Of a stretch of 64,000 nucleotides of DNA, positions 20,327 through 33,244 are shown in pieces. A model generated the notes under the pieces. It had not been told where the DNA came from and ran no database searches. It was given only the letters and a program-made list of their open reading frames with translations. The translations under genes were made by a program, and so were the position numbers. Position 1 is the first letter of the stretch; the number at the start of each line of letters is the position of its first letter. This stretch comes from Cryptomeria japonica (Eukaryota; Streptophyta; Pinopsida; Cupressales; Cupressaceae), in NCBI RefSeq assembly GCF_030272615.1, contig NC_081408.1, forward strand, positions 64,540,614 through 64,604,613, given 5' to 3'.

Positions 20327-20708
20327 TCGCAACTTTTTTCCAAATTTTCAGGGATGAAAGATATTGTGATTTTATTGCGGAATCCAAAGTTACAGCTGAT
20401 TTGGAAATGTTTTGATCAGTGAAATTGTCGGACAAAGGTTGAATCAAGAGGGTTTCAAAAATTACGGTTTTGACACTTAACCACTTAATTTTTAAAATTA
20501 AAGCACAAATATGAATTGATAATTTGTAATAGAAGGGTAGATCTAAAACAAGCATTAACATTTAGACATTTCACAAGCTTAATTACTAAAAAGAAAATTT
20601 AGGGTTTTTATGCAATTAACCTCTAAAATTTTGCAAAAGATCAACATGGAAATGTAATCAAGGAATCCAATTTTCAGATCCAACCATGAATAATCAGAAA
20701 GGATGTTC

Positions 20709-20723
20709 ATGTCGGGTTCACCA
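20709..20723 (-). other. Primer-binding site of the gag-only element
   Basis: On the minus strand, five bases after the 5' LTR end, the sequence reads TGGTGAACCCGACAT, starting with the TGG that pairs with a tRNA CCA end. I cannot assign the tRNA from memory. Confidence 0.65.
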
Positions 20724-20727
20724 AAAA

Positions 20728-21939
20728 TGTAAAGTAGAAAATCGCGATCGAACCCTAGTTGCTCTCCCCTCTTCCAACTCCAAGGAGAGAGAAGGGAGAT
20801 TCCCTAGGGTTGATGGTTTTCACTTAGGGGAGAGACTTTACATTCAAAAGAGGGGTTGAAACCCACAAGGTCCAATCCCACACAATGCAAGATTGGATGC
20901 TAAATGTGTTTCAAGGGTTAAGAAAGCAAGGCTACCCTCTTTTGTAAAGAATGTTGATAGAAGAATTAAGCTAGGAATGCATAGAAAGTGATGAAGATTC
21001 GCTTATAAACTGAGATAGGGATATAGGATGAAGCTGCGGACCTGGAATTAGCAGTAAAATGTCGATACGGCACTGTCCTGCAAATTTGAGCAAAAGTTGT
21101 CGGGACGATGGCGCCCGAGCGCCACGGTCCTCCGAAAAATCCGCGAAACGAAGGGGGATCTGTTCGTCTCTGCACAAGGATTCCAGATCTTCAATTTCAG
21201 TCGCGTACCTGCAACCTACACACAGAAAAGCGAAGATGATTGGGGGGTTAGGGATTAGGGGTTTGCCTTTAGGTCAAACCCCGGTTTTGGAATTAACCAA
21301 GAAATGAGCAATGCTGTAAATGTAAATGTCTATAATGTAAAACAAGTACTAATACCTTGTTGTAAGGATGTTTGTATCCTTATGTGCGAAGGTATAGATG
21401 TTGTATGTTATATGTTGTAGTAGTATGTTGTAAGTGATCTCCTCTTCAATGGTTGAATCCTTGTCTTGAATGCAACACTTAGCCTTGAATGGAGACTTGA
21501 AATGATCAATTGCTTGAAGGAATGCTTGAATGCTTGAATGCTTGAGTATAATTTCCACGCTTGTACACATATCACCTTCTTCTTACCCAAATGGGAGAGG
21601 AAAATGTAGTTTATATACTTGCCAATTAGGGTTAAAAGACTGATTTTCCTGACCTTAGGCTGACCAGGAAAGATAATTTCCAATTTGCAAACTAAAAAGA
21701 CCCGAAGTCCCATAGGAGACCGGGCCCAAAATAGGGCCAGGGACCAGGGCGCTGGGCACTCTGGTGCCACCTCCCGGGACTGCAGGGTGCAAACGAGGTT
21801 CAGGCCAGGGTGCTTGAAAATGTAGTTTTTGGTGTCATAATCAGGTTTCGGGGTTTCCATTCAGGTTGCGTGTTGTGTTGCCATCGTGAAGACCGAAATG
21901 CGGTCGAAATTGCAAGTGTCGCAATTTTAGGATGCTACA
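20728..21939 (-). repeat. 5' LTR of the gag-only element
   Basis: The 1212-bp repeat partner of 14148-15427, with plus-strand ends TGTAAAGTAG and GGATGCTACA. It carries the hairpin module at 21103-21130, three AATGCTTG units and a single degenerate 31-bp unit. Confidence 0.9.
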
Positions 21940-23824
21940 ACAATTTCCCATCCCAAGCTACACTTTCACCACATTCGTGATGATTCTTCCACGGGTGGAA
22001 GTGGACCAAGTACCAATGGGGAGATTGCAAGCCAAAAGAAACTACAAGTTCAAGCCACCTCATGGCAATACCAAATGCAACAAAAGATTTCCACATACCT
22101 TATGCCCCCCAAAAGGCTCAAGGCCATATTTACTCCCCTTATGACCCCCAAATGCATACACAAGGCTATGCAACAAGGGTCACAAAGGACACCCTTGAGA
22201 TCACTCTCCATAAGAAGAGCCTCTCACCCAAGGCTGTCATACTCCTTCCACCCCAAGATCATCCTACCCTCCCAAGAGTAGGAGATCTTGGACACTCCCA
22301 AAAAACAACAAGAACACAAAACAAAACACATAGAATTGAAACTACACATTCTTTACTTCAACAAAAACTTCATAAAACACTTTCTTTACAAGCATCTCTT
22401 TCCTTTAACAAAACAACATAAACTAACATAAACAACATAAACAAGAGGAGATAAAAAAAAAAACCAACCTTATTCTGCCAATAGGTATGCTAAAATAAGT
22501 TGGGGATGAGCTGCCCAATTCCACACAAACTTTTCTCCAAATTCCACCAAAAATTCTATTCTACTACTAATTTTTCAAAATAAAGCATAATCTCCAAAAA
22601 TGGAGAGTGGGTGATTACTCACTAAGTCTCCAATTCTTGCCTAAGAAGGCCTCTCACACACTTCCCAACCCTTTGGGTGAGGTGAGAGTTCTCGTTGGTT
22701 GCCCTTCCCAAACTCTTACACATTACTAAAATTGGAAAGGAAAAAGGTGAGAGAAGATGGGGAAGAGAGTTTGACATCAAAAGGGAAGGTTGTCCATCCT
22801 AGGAGGAACTTTCTAAGTTGAATTTTCGTTCACCTTGGAAACACCACTTTTTGGGGTGACTAAACAGTCACATGGGAGAAGCCACATGTTTCAAAATACC
22901 CCTAACCCATAGGTATACCCTTTGGACCTTTGGAAAAGCCTTAAAAACTGACCCTAGGAGTCCATTAAACCCTTTAGAAACCCAACTGAAGTTTACCTAC
23001 GGGTCAAACTTGAGTTGACCACTCCCAAGACTCCCTACCCAAGGCAAATTTGGGACCACACTCATGTTTTTGAATGGCTTTGGTTGAAACAAAACTCCCT
23101 CCAAGAGACAAGTCAAAATCAATGACACTAATCAGTACATGGGTCAAGTGACACAATAAAAATACAATATAAAAATCACACATGGAATTTGTCTCTTGCA
23201 GGATTACACATATACATAGAGATTAATTTTGACACTCAAGCATCATACACTTCACAAATAAAATACATTACAAATGGGGTGTTGTCTCTCCAAATAGACA
23301 ACTCCCGGCTTAACAAACGTACATTGGTCTAGGTTTGGTTCTCCATATAAATTCCATGGTCACATGGATAATTTTCCTGCGCATCTCAATTAACACATTA
23401 GTAATTTCAAATAATCACAATTATACATAATCAAATACATGGATTTCATTGCACATCAAATACTTCATACATTGGCAACAATAATTCAATATCTCTTTCA
23501 ATAAAATTCGATTTCACATAAGCAATTAACGTAATTCTCAAAATTGGACCATTCATACAATAAGCATCATTTTTCTATCATCAAAATGAAGTCCTACAAA
23601 TTTTCAATAATGACATTCACCATAACAATGTAATTCTATTCTAGCAACATATCTAAAGTTTCATAATCATCATGCATAAAATAAAGCATCAACATATGTC
23701 AGTGTGATCCAAATCATGGAATCATATAAGTTCTAAGTCCATAATGCATAAAATAAAGCATCCATAATAGTCTCAATATGCAAATAACTGAAAATGTCAA
23801 ACTGAGTCGGGGTAGGGCCTCACA

Positions 23825-23838
23825 CCCTCCCCCTCTAG
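23825..23838 (-). other. Polypurine tract of the Tekay-like element
   Basis: On the minus strand CTAGAGGGGGAGGG abuts the TGTGAGGCCC start of the 3' LTR. The polyprotein stop codon TAG overlaps the tract. Confidence 0.85.
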
Positions 23839-26800
23839 GCATGAAATTCCTCCTGGAGTTCATCAAAAAGGTGGGGGTACTGTGATCTCATACGTGCTGC
23901 ATCCTCCCATGAGGCTGTGACCTCATCATAGCAATCCCACTAGACCCTAACCTGGTCCAGCTCTCGACCTCGAAGGCTCAGCGTCCGGCGTGCCAAAATG
24001 CAAATGGGCTCCAAAGCTAGCTACCCGTCTGACTCCACCTGCAAGGCATCCCAATCTAGAATATGAGACTCATCATAGATATACTTCCTCAAAACTGATA
24101 CATGAAACACATCGTGGATGCATTACAGGCTAGGTGGCAATGCTAGGCGGTAGGCAACTGGTCCTATCCTCTCAAGGATCTCAAATGGTCCTACAAATTG
24201 AGGTGTGAGCTTAGAACCCTTTCCATATCGTATTGGACTCTTATGCGGTCGTACTCTCAAGAAGACTCTGTCTCCAACTGAGTAGCTACGATCAACCCTC
24301 TTTGCATCTGCATATTTCTTCTGTCTATCCTGTGCCTCTCTAAGACGCTGCCTAATCAAATCCACCTACTGATCCATATCCTGAACTATCTCTGGACCAA
24401 TAGCAACTCTGTCCTCTATGTGGTCCCAACTCAATGGTGTCCTACAAGGCCTGCCATATAATGCCTAATAGGGTGGCATCCCCAAGGACGTGTGATGCCC
24501 ATTGTTATAGGCAAACTCCACTAAGGGAAGATACTCTTCCCATCAGGTCTGGTGATCCATGACATACATGCGAAGCATATCCTCTAACACCTGATTAACT
24601 CTCTCTGTCTGGCCATCCTTTTCCGGATGATAGGCTGTACTAAAATTGAGCTTGGTACCCATAGCTACTTGTAATGCCTTCCAAAAAGAAGAAGTGAAGA
24701 GGGAATCCCTGTCGGAAATGATCTTACATGGAACACCATGAAGTCTGACAATGTCTCGCAAAAACACCTGTGCTACTGCTGGTGCTGTGAAGGTGGTACG
24801 AACTGGTGAAAAGTGAGCCACTTTGGTCAACTTGTCCACCGTCACCAAGATGGCATCATGGCGACGAGATGACATAGGGAGACCAATGATGAAATCCATG
24901 GATATAGTATCCCACTTCCACTCTGGTATAGCATGAGATTGGAGCAACCCACCTGGATGGTGGTGCTCCACCTTGACTCTCTGACACTCAAGGCATCGGG
25001 CTACCAACTCGGCAATAAGCTGTCACATTCCTGGCCAATGGTATAGTTCTCTCAAGTCTGCATGCAACTTCTTGACCCCGGGATGCGCTGCATAAGGAGC
25101 TCTATGAGCCTCTGTGATAATGAACTCCTGCAGTCCCTCAGAAGAAGGTACATAGATGCGCCCTCTATGGCATAATAAACCATCGGACTCTAAGGAATAA
25201 TCCACATATTTCCCTTCTAAAGTTTCCTGAGATCGAATAGCTTGGCAAACCTCTAAATACCATCTGTTCTCTGGCAATCGCTGCATGATCTGATCTCTCA
25301 AATCCGTGCTCATAGACATGGTGTATACCTCGTGGCGTCTCCTACTCAAAGCATCTGCAACTACATTTTCTTTCCCTTTGATGTAGTGAATGTCAAAATC
25401 ATACTCACACAAGAATTCCATCCATCTCCTCTGATGTGCATTAAGATTCGGCTGAGTAAATATGTACTGAAGGCTCTGATGGTCTGAGTGCAACTCAAAA
25501 TGATGACCCAAAAGGAAATGTCTCCATCTCACAAGTGCATGCACTACTGCTACAAGCTCAAGGTCATGAGTAGGGTAATTAAGCTCGTGAGTCTTGAGTT
25601 TCCTAGACTCAAAAGCTATAGCCCTGCCATTCTACATAAGTACTGCTCCTAAACCCTCTAGAGAAGCATCTATGCAAACCATGAAATCAGCTGAAGGATC
25701 TGGTACTACAAGGATAGGTGTGGTAGTAAGTGCCTTTTTAAGTTCCTGATAGGCCTTCTCACACTTCTCCGTCCACTCAAACTTCTTCCCTTTGCGCTAA
25801 AGAGAAGTGATAGGATGATCAACTCTAGAGAATCCCTCAACAAAACGTCGGTAATAACCTGCTAAGCCCATGAAGCTCCTGACCTCTGTCACACTGGTAG
25901 GTGCTAGCCAATCCATAATGGCTTTGATCTTTGATGGGTCTACTGATATCCCATCACCAGATATAACATGACCAAGGTACTTGATCTCTGTTCTAAAGAA
26001 AGCACACTTTGACAAACTGCCATACAACTGATTTTCCCTCAAACACTGCAAAACCTGTCTCAAGTGTTCCTCATGTTCCTCCTCATTCCGTGAATATATC
26101 AAAATGTCGTCGAGAAACACAATCACAAAACGGTCGAGAAATGTATGGAATACTCCATTCATGAGACTCATAAAAACTGTTGGGGCATTCATAAGACCGA
26201 ATGGAACCACGGTGAACTCATAGTGGCCATATCTAGTGCGAAATGCGGTCTTGTGGACATCACTATCCACTATCCTCAACTGATGGTACCCTGACTTTAG
26301 ATCAATCTTAGAAAATACTTTGGCACCTTGAAGTTGGTCAAATAAATCGTCGATCCTGGGCAATGGATATCGGTTCTTGATAGTTACTTTGTTCAACTGA
26401 CGGTAATCCATGCATAATCGGAGAGATCCATCCTTCTTCTTCACGAAGATGACTGGTGCACCCCAAGGGGATACACTAGGGTGAATGTGGCCCTTCTCTA
26501 GGAGTTCCTCAAGCTGTAACTTGAGCTCATTAAGCTCATTTGTGGTCATTCTATATGCTGCTCTTGAAATTGGTTCGGCTCCTGGAACAAGGTCTATATG
26601 AAAATCAATCTCTCTATGGGGTGGCATACCAGGTAACTCTGAAGGAAATACATCTGAAAATTCCCTAAGGATAGGATGGTCATCAATAGATGGTTCCTTT
26701 TCCTCTTCTTCTTCTCTATCACTAATGGTGATGGCAAATAACTGACATCCCTTTCGCATGCTCTGCTTAAGCTGCATGGCGGAGATCATACGAAGAGATA

Positions 26801-28601
26801 CGGGTCTCTGAATTCCAATGATCACTATAGGAGAGCCATGATCATCCTCACACTCGATCCTTTTCAAGCGACAATCCATCTTGGCTCTGTGGGCATAAAG
26901 CCAATCCATGCCGAGTACGACGCCATATGATCCGAGTGGTGTAACTCTAAGGTCTACTAAGGTGGTGGTGTTACCAATCTGAAGCTGACAACCCTTAAAC
27001 TCTGATTTCACTGACACTCTAGCCCCTGAAGCTAATTCCACTTCCCAACTGACCTCTTGCCTAGTTGCCACTAGCCCGCAACGCTCCACTACCAATGGAG
27101 ATATAAAAGAATCAGTAGCTCCTGAATCAAATAATATAGATACACTGCTACCTCTGATCATACCTGCTACCTCAATAACCGTGGCTTGATGCTCTGCCTG
27201 GTGGTTGTCAACCGCTACGAAGACCCTATGGGACTTGCCCATATCCCCAACTATCGGCTCTGATGCTGCCATCCTCTGACTCCCTGCCATCTGACCCTGA
27301 GGACACTCTCTCGCGATGTGTCCCATGGCTCCACATGTGAAGCAAGCGCCACATGCCTAAAACTGCACTCCCTATGGTCTGGAAAAAGACTGTCCCCCTG
27401 TTCTACTAGAACCACTATACCCACCTCTAGAGGACTGCTGAGTCCTCGCCGGAGGTGTGTAAGGACCCTGAGATCTCTGATCTCGCCTCTGACCTTGTGA
27501 CTACCACTGCTTGGGCTTCGTGCCCTGCTGACTTTGCGGAGGCCTTTGCCTCTGGTTTTGCTGTGACTACTACGGAGGAGGGGGTTTGGAGAACCCCGAT
27601 GAGTGCCTATTGTTACCTTTCCAATGGGGTTTCTGAAACCCATAAGTTTGTGGTGTAGGGTTACGGTTCTGGAACCGATCCTTCGAGTCCTGTGGTCTGA
27701 CCTGAATCTCCTCAGCTCTCAAAGCCTTCTCCATGGCAACCCAGAGGCTCCCTGGAGTGGCCATTCTCACTGGTCCTGCTATGCCGGAATTCAATCCTTT
27801 GATAAATCAGTTGGCGAGAAGCTTTTCATCTTTCAGGTAGTCTACATAAGGTAAGAGTTCAAAGAACTTGTTCTCGTACTGGGTCACTGAAAGACCCTTC
27901 TGCTAGAGGTCATGAAACTCATCCACCTTGCGCTGTCTGAAATGCTTTGATAAGTACCTCTCCCTGAATCTCTCTGTGAAAGTCTCCCAAGTGAGGGTCT
28001 CTATCTCTAAGCCACACTTATATTCTTCCTGTCTCCACCATGTGGAGGTTGTTCCTCGCAATAGGTGAACTGCTGCATGTGCTTTTAGATTGCTCTCATA
28101 AGAGCGCAATGCAAAGCACCTATCTAGGCTTAAAAGCCATGCCTTTGCCTCTACCCCGTCGGTAGATCCCCCAAAAGATGGTGGCTGAAGACGCATACCC
28201 TCTCTGATTAGATCTCTTGGATCCCGACGTGCCCTCTCAATATACACTGGTGCTACGGCTGGAGGTGGTGCTGGAAGGTGAATGGGTTCGGGCTCATGCC
28301 CAGCCTAACTCTCTACGGGATTAGGAGGTGGGCTCCTACTCCGTTCCCGTTCTACTGTTCTATGGCTTCCTGAGTTCTGGTTCTCAACATTGTGATCTAC
28401 TGCCGGAAGCCTATCCTGAACTATGCCAATCAGGTTCTGAAGAGCTACCAAGATGTCTCGGTTTGGGTCAACTGATCGCTCGGGAGGAGCTGTTGGGTTC
28501 ACTTCCTGAACCGATTCCTCCCTAATGACCTCTTCGCGTGCCATGCGTTCACGCCTAGGGCCTCTACCACGTTTGTGAGCTTGTCGTGTAGTTGGAGGCA
28601 T
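23835..28601 (-). pseudogene. gag-pol: Gag-pol polyprotein of the Tekay-like chromovirus, nonsense mutations only
   Basis: A single minus-strand frame of 1588 codons with no frameshift. In order: gag with TWWRQEEYKCG near residue 175; zinc knuckle [15 protein letters not shown] near 420; protease DSGATDSF near 493; reverse transcriptase with [15 protein letters not shown] and the catalytic FLDDILIYS near 830 (YLDD is usual); RNase H with a conserved HSDHQSLQYIF; integrase with CLECQRVK, ISDRDSLFTSSFW and DGQTERVNQ; and a C-terminal chromodomain-like QWDCYDEVTASWED. About seventeen in-frame stops make it non-functional. Almost all are TAG at glutamine positions or TGA at arginine positions. 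It would have supplied particle, replication and integration functions. Confidence 0.9.
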
Positions 28602-28750
28602 CCTCTTTAAGAAAATAAAATAAAATGAAATAAATAACTATTTTAGGAGAAAATATTTTAGCTAATTTAAAAATAAAAAAAATAAATACAATTTAATTAA
28701 CTAAATAATTATAGCGAAACGTAATGGAGTAAGGTTCCTAGTGTTGGCAA
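28602..28750 (-). other. Short leader of the Tekay-like element
   Basis: AT-rich leader of about 150 bp between primer-binding site and gag start. No other signal is seen. Confidence 0.7.
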
Positions 28751-28766
28751 CCTGGCTCTGATACCA
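28751..28766 (-). other. Primer-binding site (initiator tRNA-Met) of the Tekay-like element
   Basis: On the minus strand TGGTATCAGAGCCAGG, the usual complement to the 3' end of plant initiator tRNA-Met, lies three bases after the 5' LTR. Confidence 0.9.
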
Positions 28767-29315
28767 AAATGTCATGCCCAAACTTTTGGGCACAAACGGA
28801 ATAATTTTTTTTTTTTAAATACTTAACTTAATACCGACTTACTTAATTAAAATACTACAACATAGTTTGGTCTTAACTACTTTTGAGTGAATCAGGTAAT
28901 TAAATTCAATTTAGTAATAAAGTTAACTAAGCCATCAACGAGCTAATATTTCTCCCAAAAGGGTTATCACTAATCTCCATAAATAAATAATTAAAATCTC
29001 AAGTATAACGATTTATCTCGAATTTAAATGATCTAAAATTTATCTTATCTTTCTTAACCACCGAGGTTCTAAATTTAATTGTCCTAGTTATTAAGCCACC
29101 TTATTAAAATAAAATCCCCATGAATTGAAAATACATTATAATTTAGGCTTAAATGGCCCTCTTGCCCCTACAAATATCATTGTCAAATATACCTAAGTTT
29201 TAAAAATCTTCTTATAGAAATCCTTCCACATTTGTCAAATATTTTTAAAAAGAAATGCAAAACTTAATTTAACAACTAACAAATTTAATACCAAATAACT
29301 ATTAAAATAAATCTA

Positions 29316-29381
<66 letters not shown>

Positions 29382-29799
29382 CATATATATATTTACTTAT
29401 AAGTTTTTATATATAAGTTTATGAATATAACCTAAAGAGGGGGTGGGGCTTTTATTCTATTATAATAAGCCACCCCTTTTTAAAATATTCCCACCACTTA
29501 TTTATTTATTTATTTTTAAAGAAACTAAATGTGTTTGCCCTAACCTGAAAATAGGGTTAGGGCTTGTGTGAGAAAACAACACTCACATATTTCCTTATTT
29601 CTCTTAAGTGTGTGAGCCATGTGTGTGTATGTTTTTTTCTGTTTTGTGAGTGTGTGTGTGTGTGCAGGTGCGGACACGGTGGCCCGAGCTCAACCCTTGG
29701 CCGAGCCGAAGAGAGGAGGGCGGAGATAGGAGAAAAAGCCGAGTGCCGTTTTCTTTTTTTGTGTTCCACGCGGGTTGCGGGAGGGCCGCGGCTACGGAG

Positions 29800-29945
29800 G
29801 TACCGCGGGCTACGGACAGCGCCGCCCACAGTCTGCGGTTCCCGCAGGCTGCGGACTACGCTGCCCGCAGGCTACAGACTGTGCTGCCCACAGTCTACGG
29901 CCCCCCATAGGCTGTGGACAACGCCGCCCACAGGCTGTGGCCTCC
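29800..29945. repeat. GC-rich minisatellite in the Tekay 5' LTR
   Basis: About four to five units related to GCTGCGGACTACGCTGCCC, one more than in the 3' LTR copy at 12770-12905. Confidence 0.7.
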
Positions 29946-30030
29946 GCTTACATGCCTTTCCAAATTTTTTGTTTTTTGTTTTAAAAAAAATAAACTCCCT
30001 TTTTTCTTTAGTTTAAATTTTGTTTTACTA

Positions 30031-30032
30031 TT

Positions 30033-30089
<57 letters not shown>

Positions 30090-30092
30090 GTA

Positions 30093-30138
<46 letters not shown>

Positions 30139-30143
30139 TATAC

Positions 30144-30229
<86 letters not shown>
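30031..30229. repeat. Expanded TATATG/TATATAC microsatellite in the Tekay 5' LTR
   Basis: About 200 bp of TA interspersed with G and C. The matching position in the 3' LTR (12989-13007) has only about 19 bp, so the tract changed length after insertion. Confidence 0.9.
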
Positions 30230-30232
<3 letters not shown>

Positions 30233-30365
30233 GGGAAAATATGTATGGTTTTATTTGAGATAAACAGATTTCATTTACAATGCATATATATATATATATA
30301 TATATAAAATAGGACAATATGAATAGTTTTATTTGAAATAAACAGATTTTGTTTACAATGTATAA

Positions 30366-30399
<34 letters not shown>

Positions 30400-33244
30400 T
30401 TTTTTTGAATGACCTAGTTAGGAGATTTATCAGTTTTCTCCTTCTTCACTTAGTAATATTAAATCTGTAAAAGCATCACCTTTTTTTTGTTTTATAAACA
30501 GATTTTAAAAGAAAATGAATAATATATATATATATATATATATATATTTGTGTATTACCATTTTTACTTATTTAATTATCTTTTGAATGCATGCAGAACC
30601 TACTGATTTTTATTGCAGATTGAGTAATGAGGAAAACATATATTCTTTGTAAGCAAAATAACCAAGACTAAATACTAAACTTTTTGGAAAAGAAAAAGAC
30701 TACTATAATAAGTTTTATTTCTGCTATAAATGGGAAAATAAATGACTGTTTTTACTTAAATTTACAGCAGCATATTTAACTTAAAGAAATATGGGGTGAC
30801 AACTAACTTGAAATTTCAGTTACACAAAAGTGCATATATTTTCCCCTATTTTTTTTTTATGTAAAACATGAAGATTTATATGCAAACTAACACATTTCTC
30901 TCTTCTTTTGTAAAACTACCAAAGTAGGGAAAACAATGTGCATTTCATTAGCAAATAAAGATACAAAAAAAACATGGATACAAATGGGTTGGGAAACCCA
31001 ACAATGTTTTTCTTTTCATGGTAACATGAATGCAATACTACACTTCCTTTCTTGAAAGTAAATACAACAATAGCTCACATTTCTTTTTCTTATTACAAAC
31101 TACAACATTGAATACTTTTCTTTCTTTTTTTTTTTTTCTTCTACACCTTTCTGCAACACAAAACAACAACATAGCTCCTTAATTTTTTTTTTCTTTTCCC
31201 ATCCCATGCAACCTGCAATAAAACACAACTTTGACCATGGAGAGCTCACCTCCCAGCCTAGGCTTACTAGAAGCCACCCCCGAGCTTGGAGAACCAAGCA
31301 CTAGACGGGTTACAAACAAGCAAACTCCACAACAAACATAGGAAGACACTCAACATACAATTTCCCATCCCAAGCTACACTTTCACCACATTCGTGATGA
31401 TTCTTCCACAGGTGGAAGTGGACCAAGTACCAATGCAGAGATTGCAAGCCAAAAGAAACTACAAGTTCAAGCAACCTCATGGCAATACCAAATGCAACAA
31501 AAGACTTCCACATACCTTATGCCCCCCAAAAGGCTCAAGGCCATATTTACTCCCCTTATGACCCCCAAATGCATACACAAGGCTATGCAACAAGGGTCAC
31601 AAAGGACACCCTTGAGATCACTCTCCATAAGAAGAGCCTCTCACCCAAGGCTGTCATACTCCTTCCACCCCAAGATCATCCTACCCTCCCAAGAGTAGGA
31701 GATCTTGGACACTCCCAAAAAACAACAAGAACACAAAACAAAACACATAGAATTGAAACTACACATTCTTTACTTCAACAAAAACTTCATAAAACACTTT
31801 CTTTACAAGCATCTCTTTCCTTTAACAAAACAACATAAACTAACATAAACAACATAAACAAGAGGAGATAAAAAAAAAACCGACCTTATTCTGCCAATAG
31901 GTATGCTAAAATAAGTTGGGGATGAGCTGCCCAATTCCACACAAACTTTTCTCCAAATTCCACCAAAAATTCTATTCTACTACTAATTTTTCAAAATAAA
32001 GCATAATCTCCAAAAATGGAGAGTGGGTGATTACTCACTAAGTCTCCAATTCTTGCCTAAGAAGGCCTCTCACACACTTCCCAACCCTTTGGGTGAGGTG
32101 AGAGTTCTCGTTGGTTGCCCTTCCCAAACTCTTACACATTACTAAAATTGGAAAGGAAAAAGGTGAGAGAAGATGGGGAAGAGAGTTTGACATCAAAAGG
32201 GAAGGTTGTCCATCCTAGGAGGAACTTTCTAAGTTGAATTTTCGTTCACCTTGGAAACACCACTTTTTGGGGTGACTAAACAGTCACATGGGAGAAGCCA
32301 CATGTTTCAAAATACCCCTAACCCATAGGTATACCCTTTGGACCTTTGGAAAAGCCTTAAAACTGACCCTAGGAGTCCATTAAACCCTTTAGAAACCCAA
32401 CTGAAGTCTACCTACGGGTCAAACTTGAGTTGACCACTCCCAAGACTCCCTACCCAAGGCAAATTTGGGACCACACTCATGTTTTTGAATGGCTTTGGTT
32501 GAAACAAAACTCCCTCCAAGAGACAAGTCAAAATCAATGACACTAATCAGTACATGTGTCAAGTGACACAATAAAAATACAATATAAAAATCACACATGG
32601 AATTTGTCTCTTGCAGGATTACACATATACATAGAGATTAATTTTGACACTCAAGCATCATACACTTCACAAATAAAATACATTACAAATGGGGTGTTGT
32701 CTCTCCAAATAGACAACTCCCGGCTTAACAAACGTACATTGGTCTAGGTTTGGTTCTCCATATAAATTCCATGGTCACATGGATAATTTTCCTGCGCATC
32801 TCAATTAACACATTAGTAATTCCAAATAATCACAATTATACATAATCAAATACATGGATTTCATTGCACATCAAACACTTCATACATTGGCAACAATAAT
32901 TCAATATCTCTTTCAATAAAATTCGATTTCACATAAGCAATTAACGTAATTCTCAAAATTGAACCATTCATACAATAAGCATCATTTTTCTATCATCAAA
33001 ATGAAGTCCTGCAAATTTCCAATAATGACATTCACCATAACAATGTAACTCTATTCTAGCAACATATCTAAATTTTCATAATCATCATGCACAAAATAAA
33101 GCATCAACATATGTTAGTGTGATCCAAATCATGGAATCATATAAGTTCTAAGTCAATAAAGCATAAAATAAAGCATCCATAATAGTCTCAATATGCAAAT
33201 AACTGAAAATGTCAAACTGAGTTGGGGTAGGGCCTCACATAAAT

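Larger units (their letters stand above)
19546..20708 (-). other. Leader of the gag-only element with repeated hairpin modules
   Basis: The leader between primer site and gag holds two related segments of about 165 bp, near 19586-19750 and 20205-20370. Each contains AAATTT, a GGGAC...GTCC hairpin, CAACTTTTTT and GGGATGAAAG in the same order. It is AT-rich with short open frames that carry no domain. Confidence 0.7.
14148..21939 (-). mobile_element. Gag-only LTR element (TR-GAG-like, Tat-derived), youngest insertion
   Basis: LTRs at 14148-15427 and 20728-21939 with TG...CA ends are flanked by perfect ACAAT duplications at 14143-14147 and 21940-21944. The undisturbed copy of the host LTR reads straight through this point near 31365. 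The 5.3-kb internal region holds a primer site, a leader, one long gag-protease ORF, a short downstream ORF and a polypurine tract, with no reverse transcriptase, RNase H or integrase. This matches the layout of non-autonomous TR-GAG elements described in plants. It is the innermost layer of the nest and has the only undamaged long ORF in the window. Confidence 0.9.
28770..33239 (-). repeat. 5' LTR of the Tekay-like element
   Basis: A 4470-bp uninterrupted LTR with plus-strand ends TGTCATGCCC and GGGCCTCACA. It contains TA tracts (29321-29378, 30521-30547), a GC-rich minisatellite (29800-29945) and an expanded TATATG/TATATAC tract (30031-30229). The antisense open frame near 31479-31838 is identical in the other LTR but shows no domain. 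Confidence 0.9.

Noticed and set aside
19779-20561. 260-codon minus-strand ORF in the gag-only leader
   Set aside because: Phe/Lys/Ser-rich low-complexity frame overlapping the duplicated leader segments, with no domain. Considered an AT-rich chance frame, though it could be rechecked in other copies.
22062-22421. 119-codon plus-strand ORF identical to one at 31479-31838
   Set aside because: It is antisense within the Tekay LTR and shared by both LTR copies. Conservation reflects recent LTR identity; no family signature is seen.
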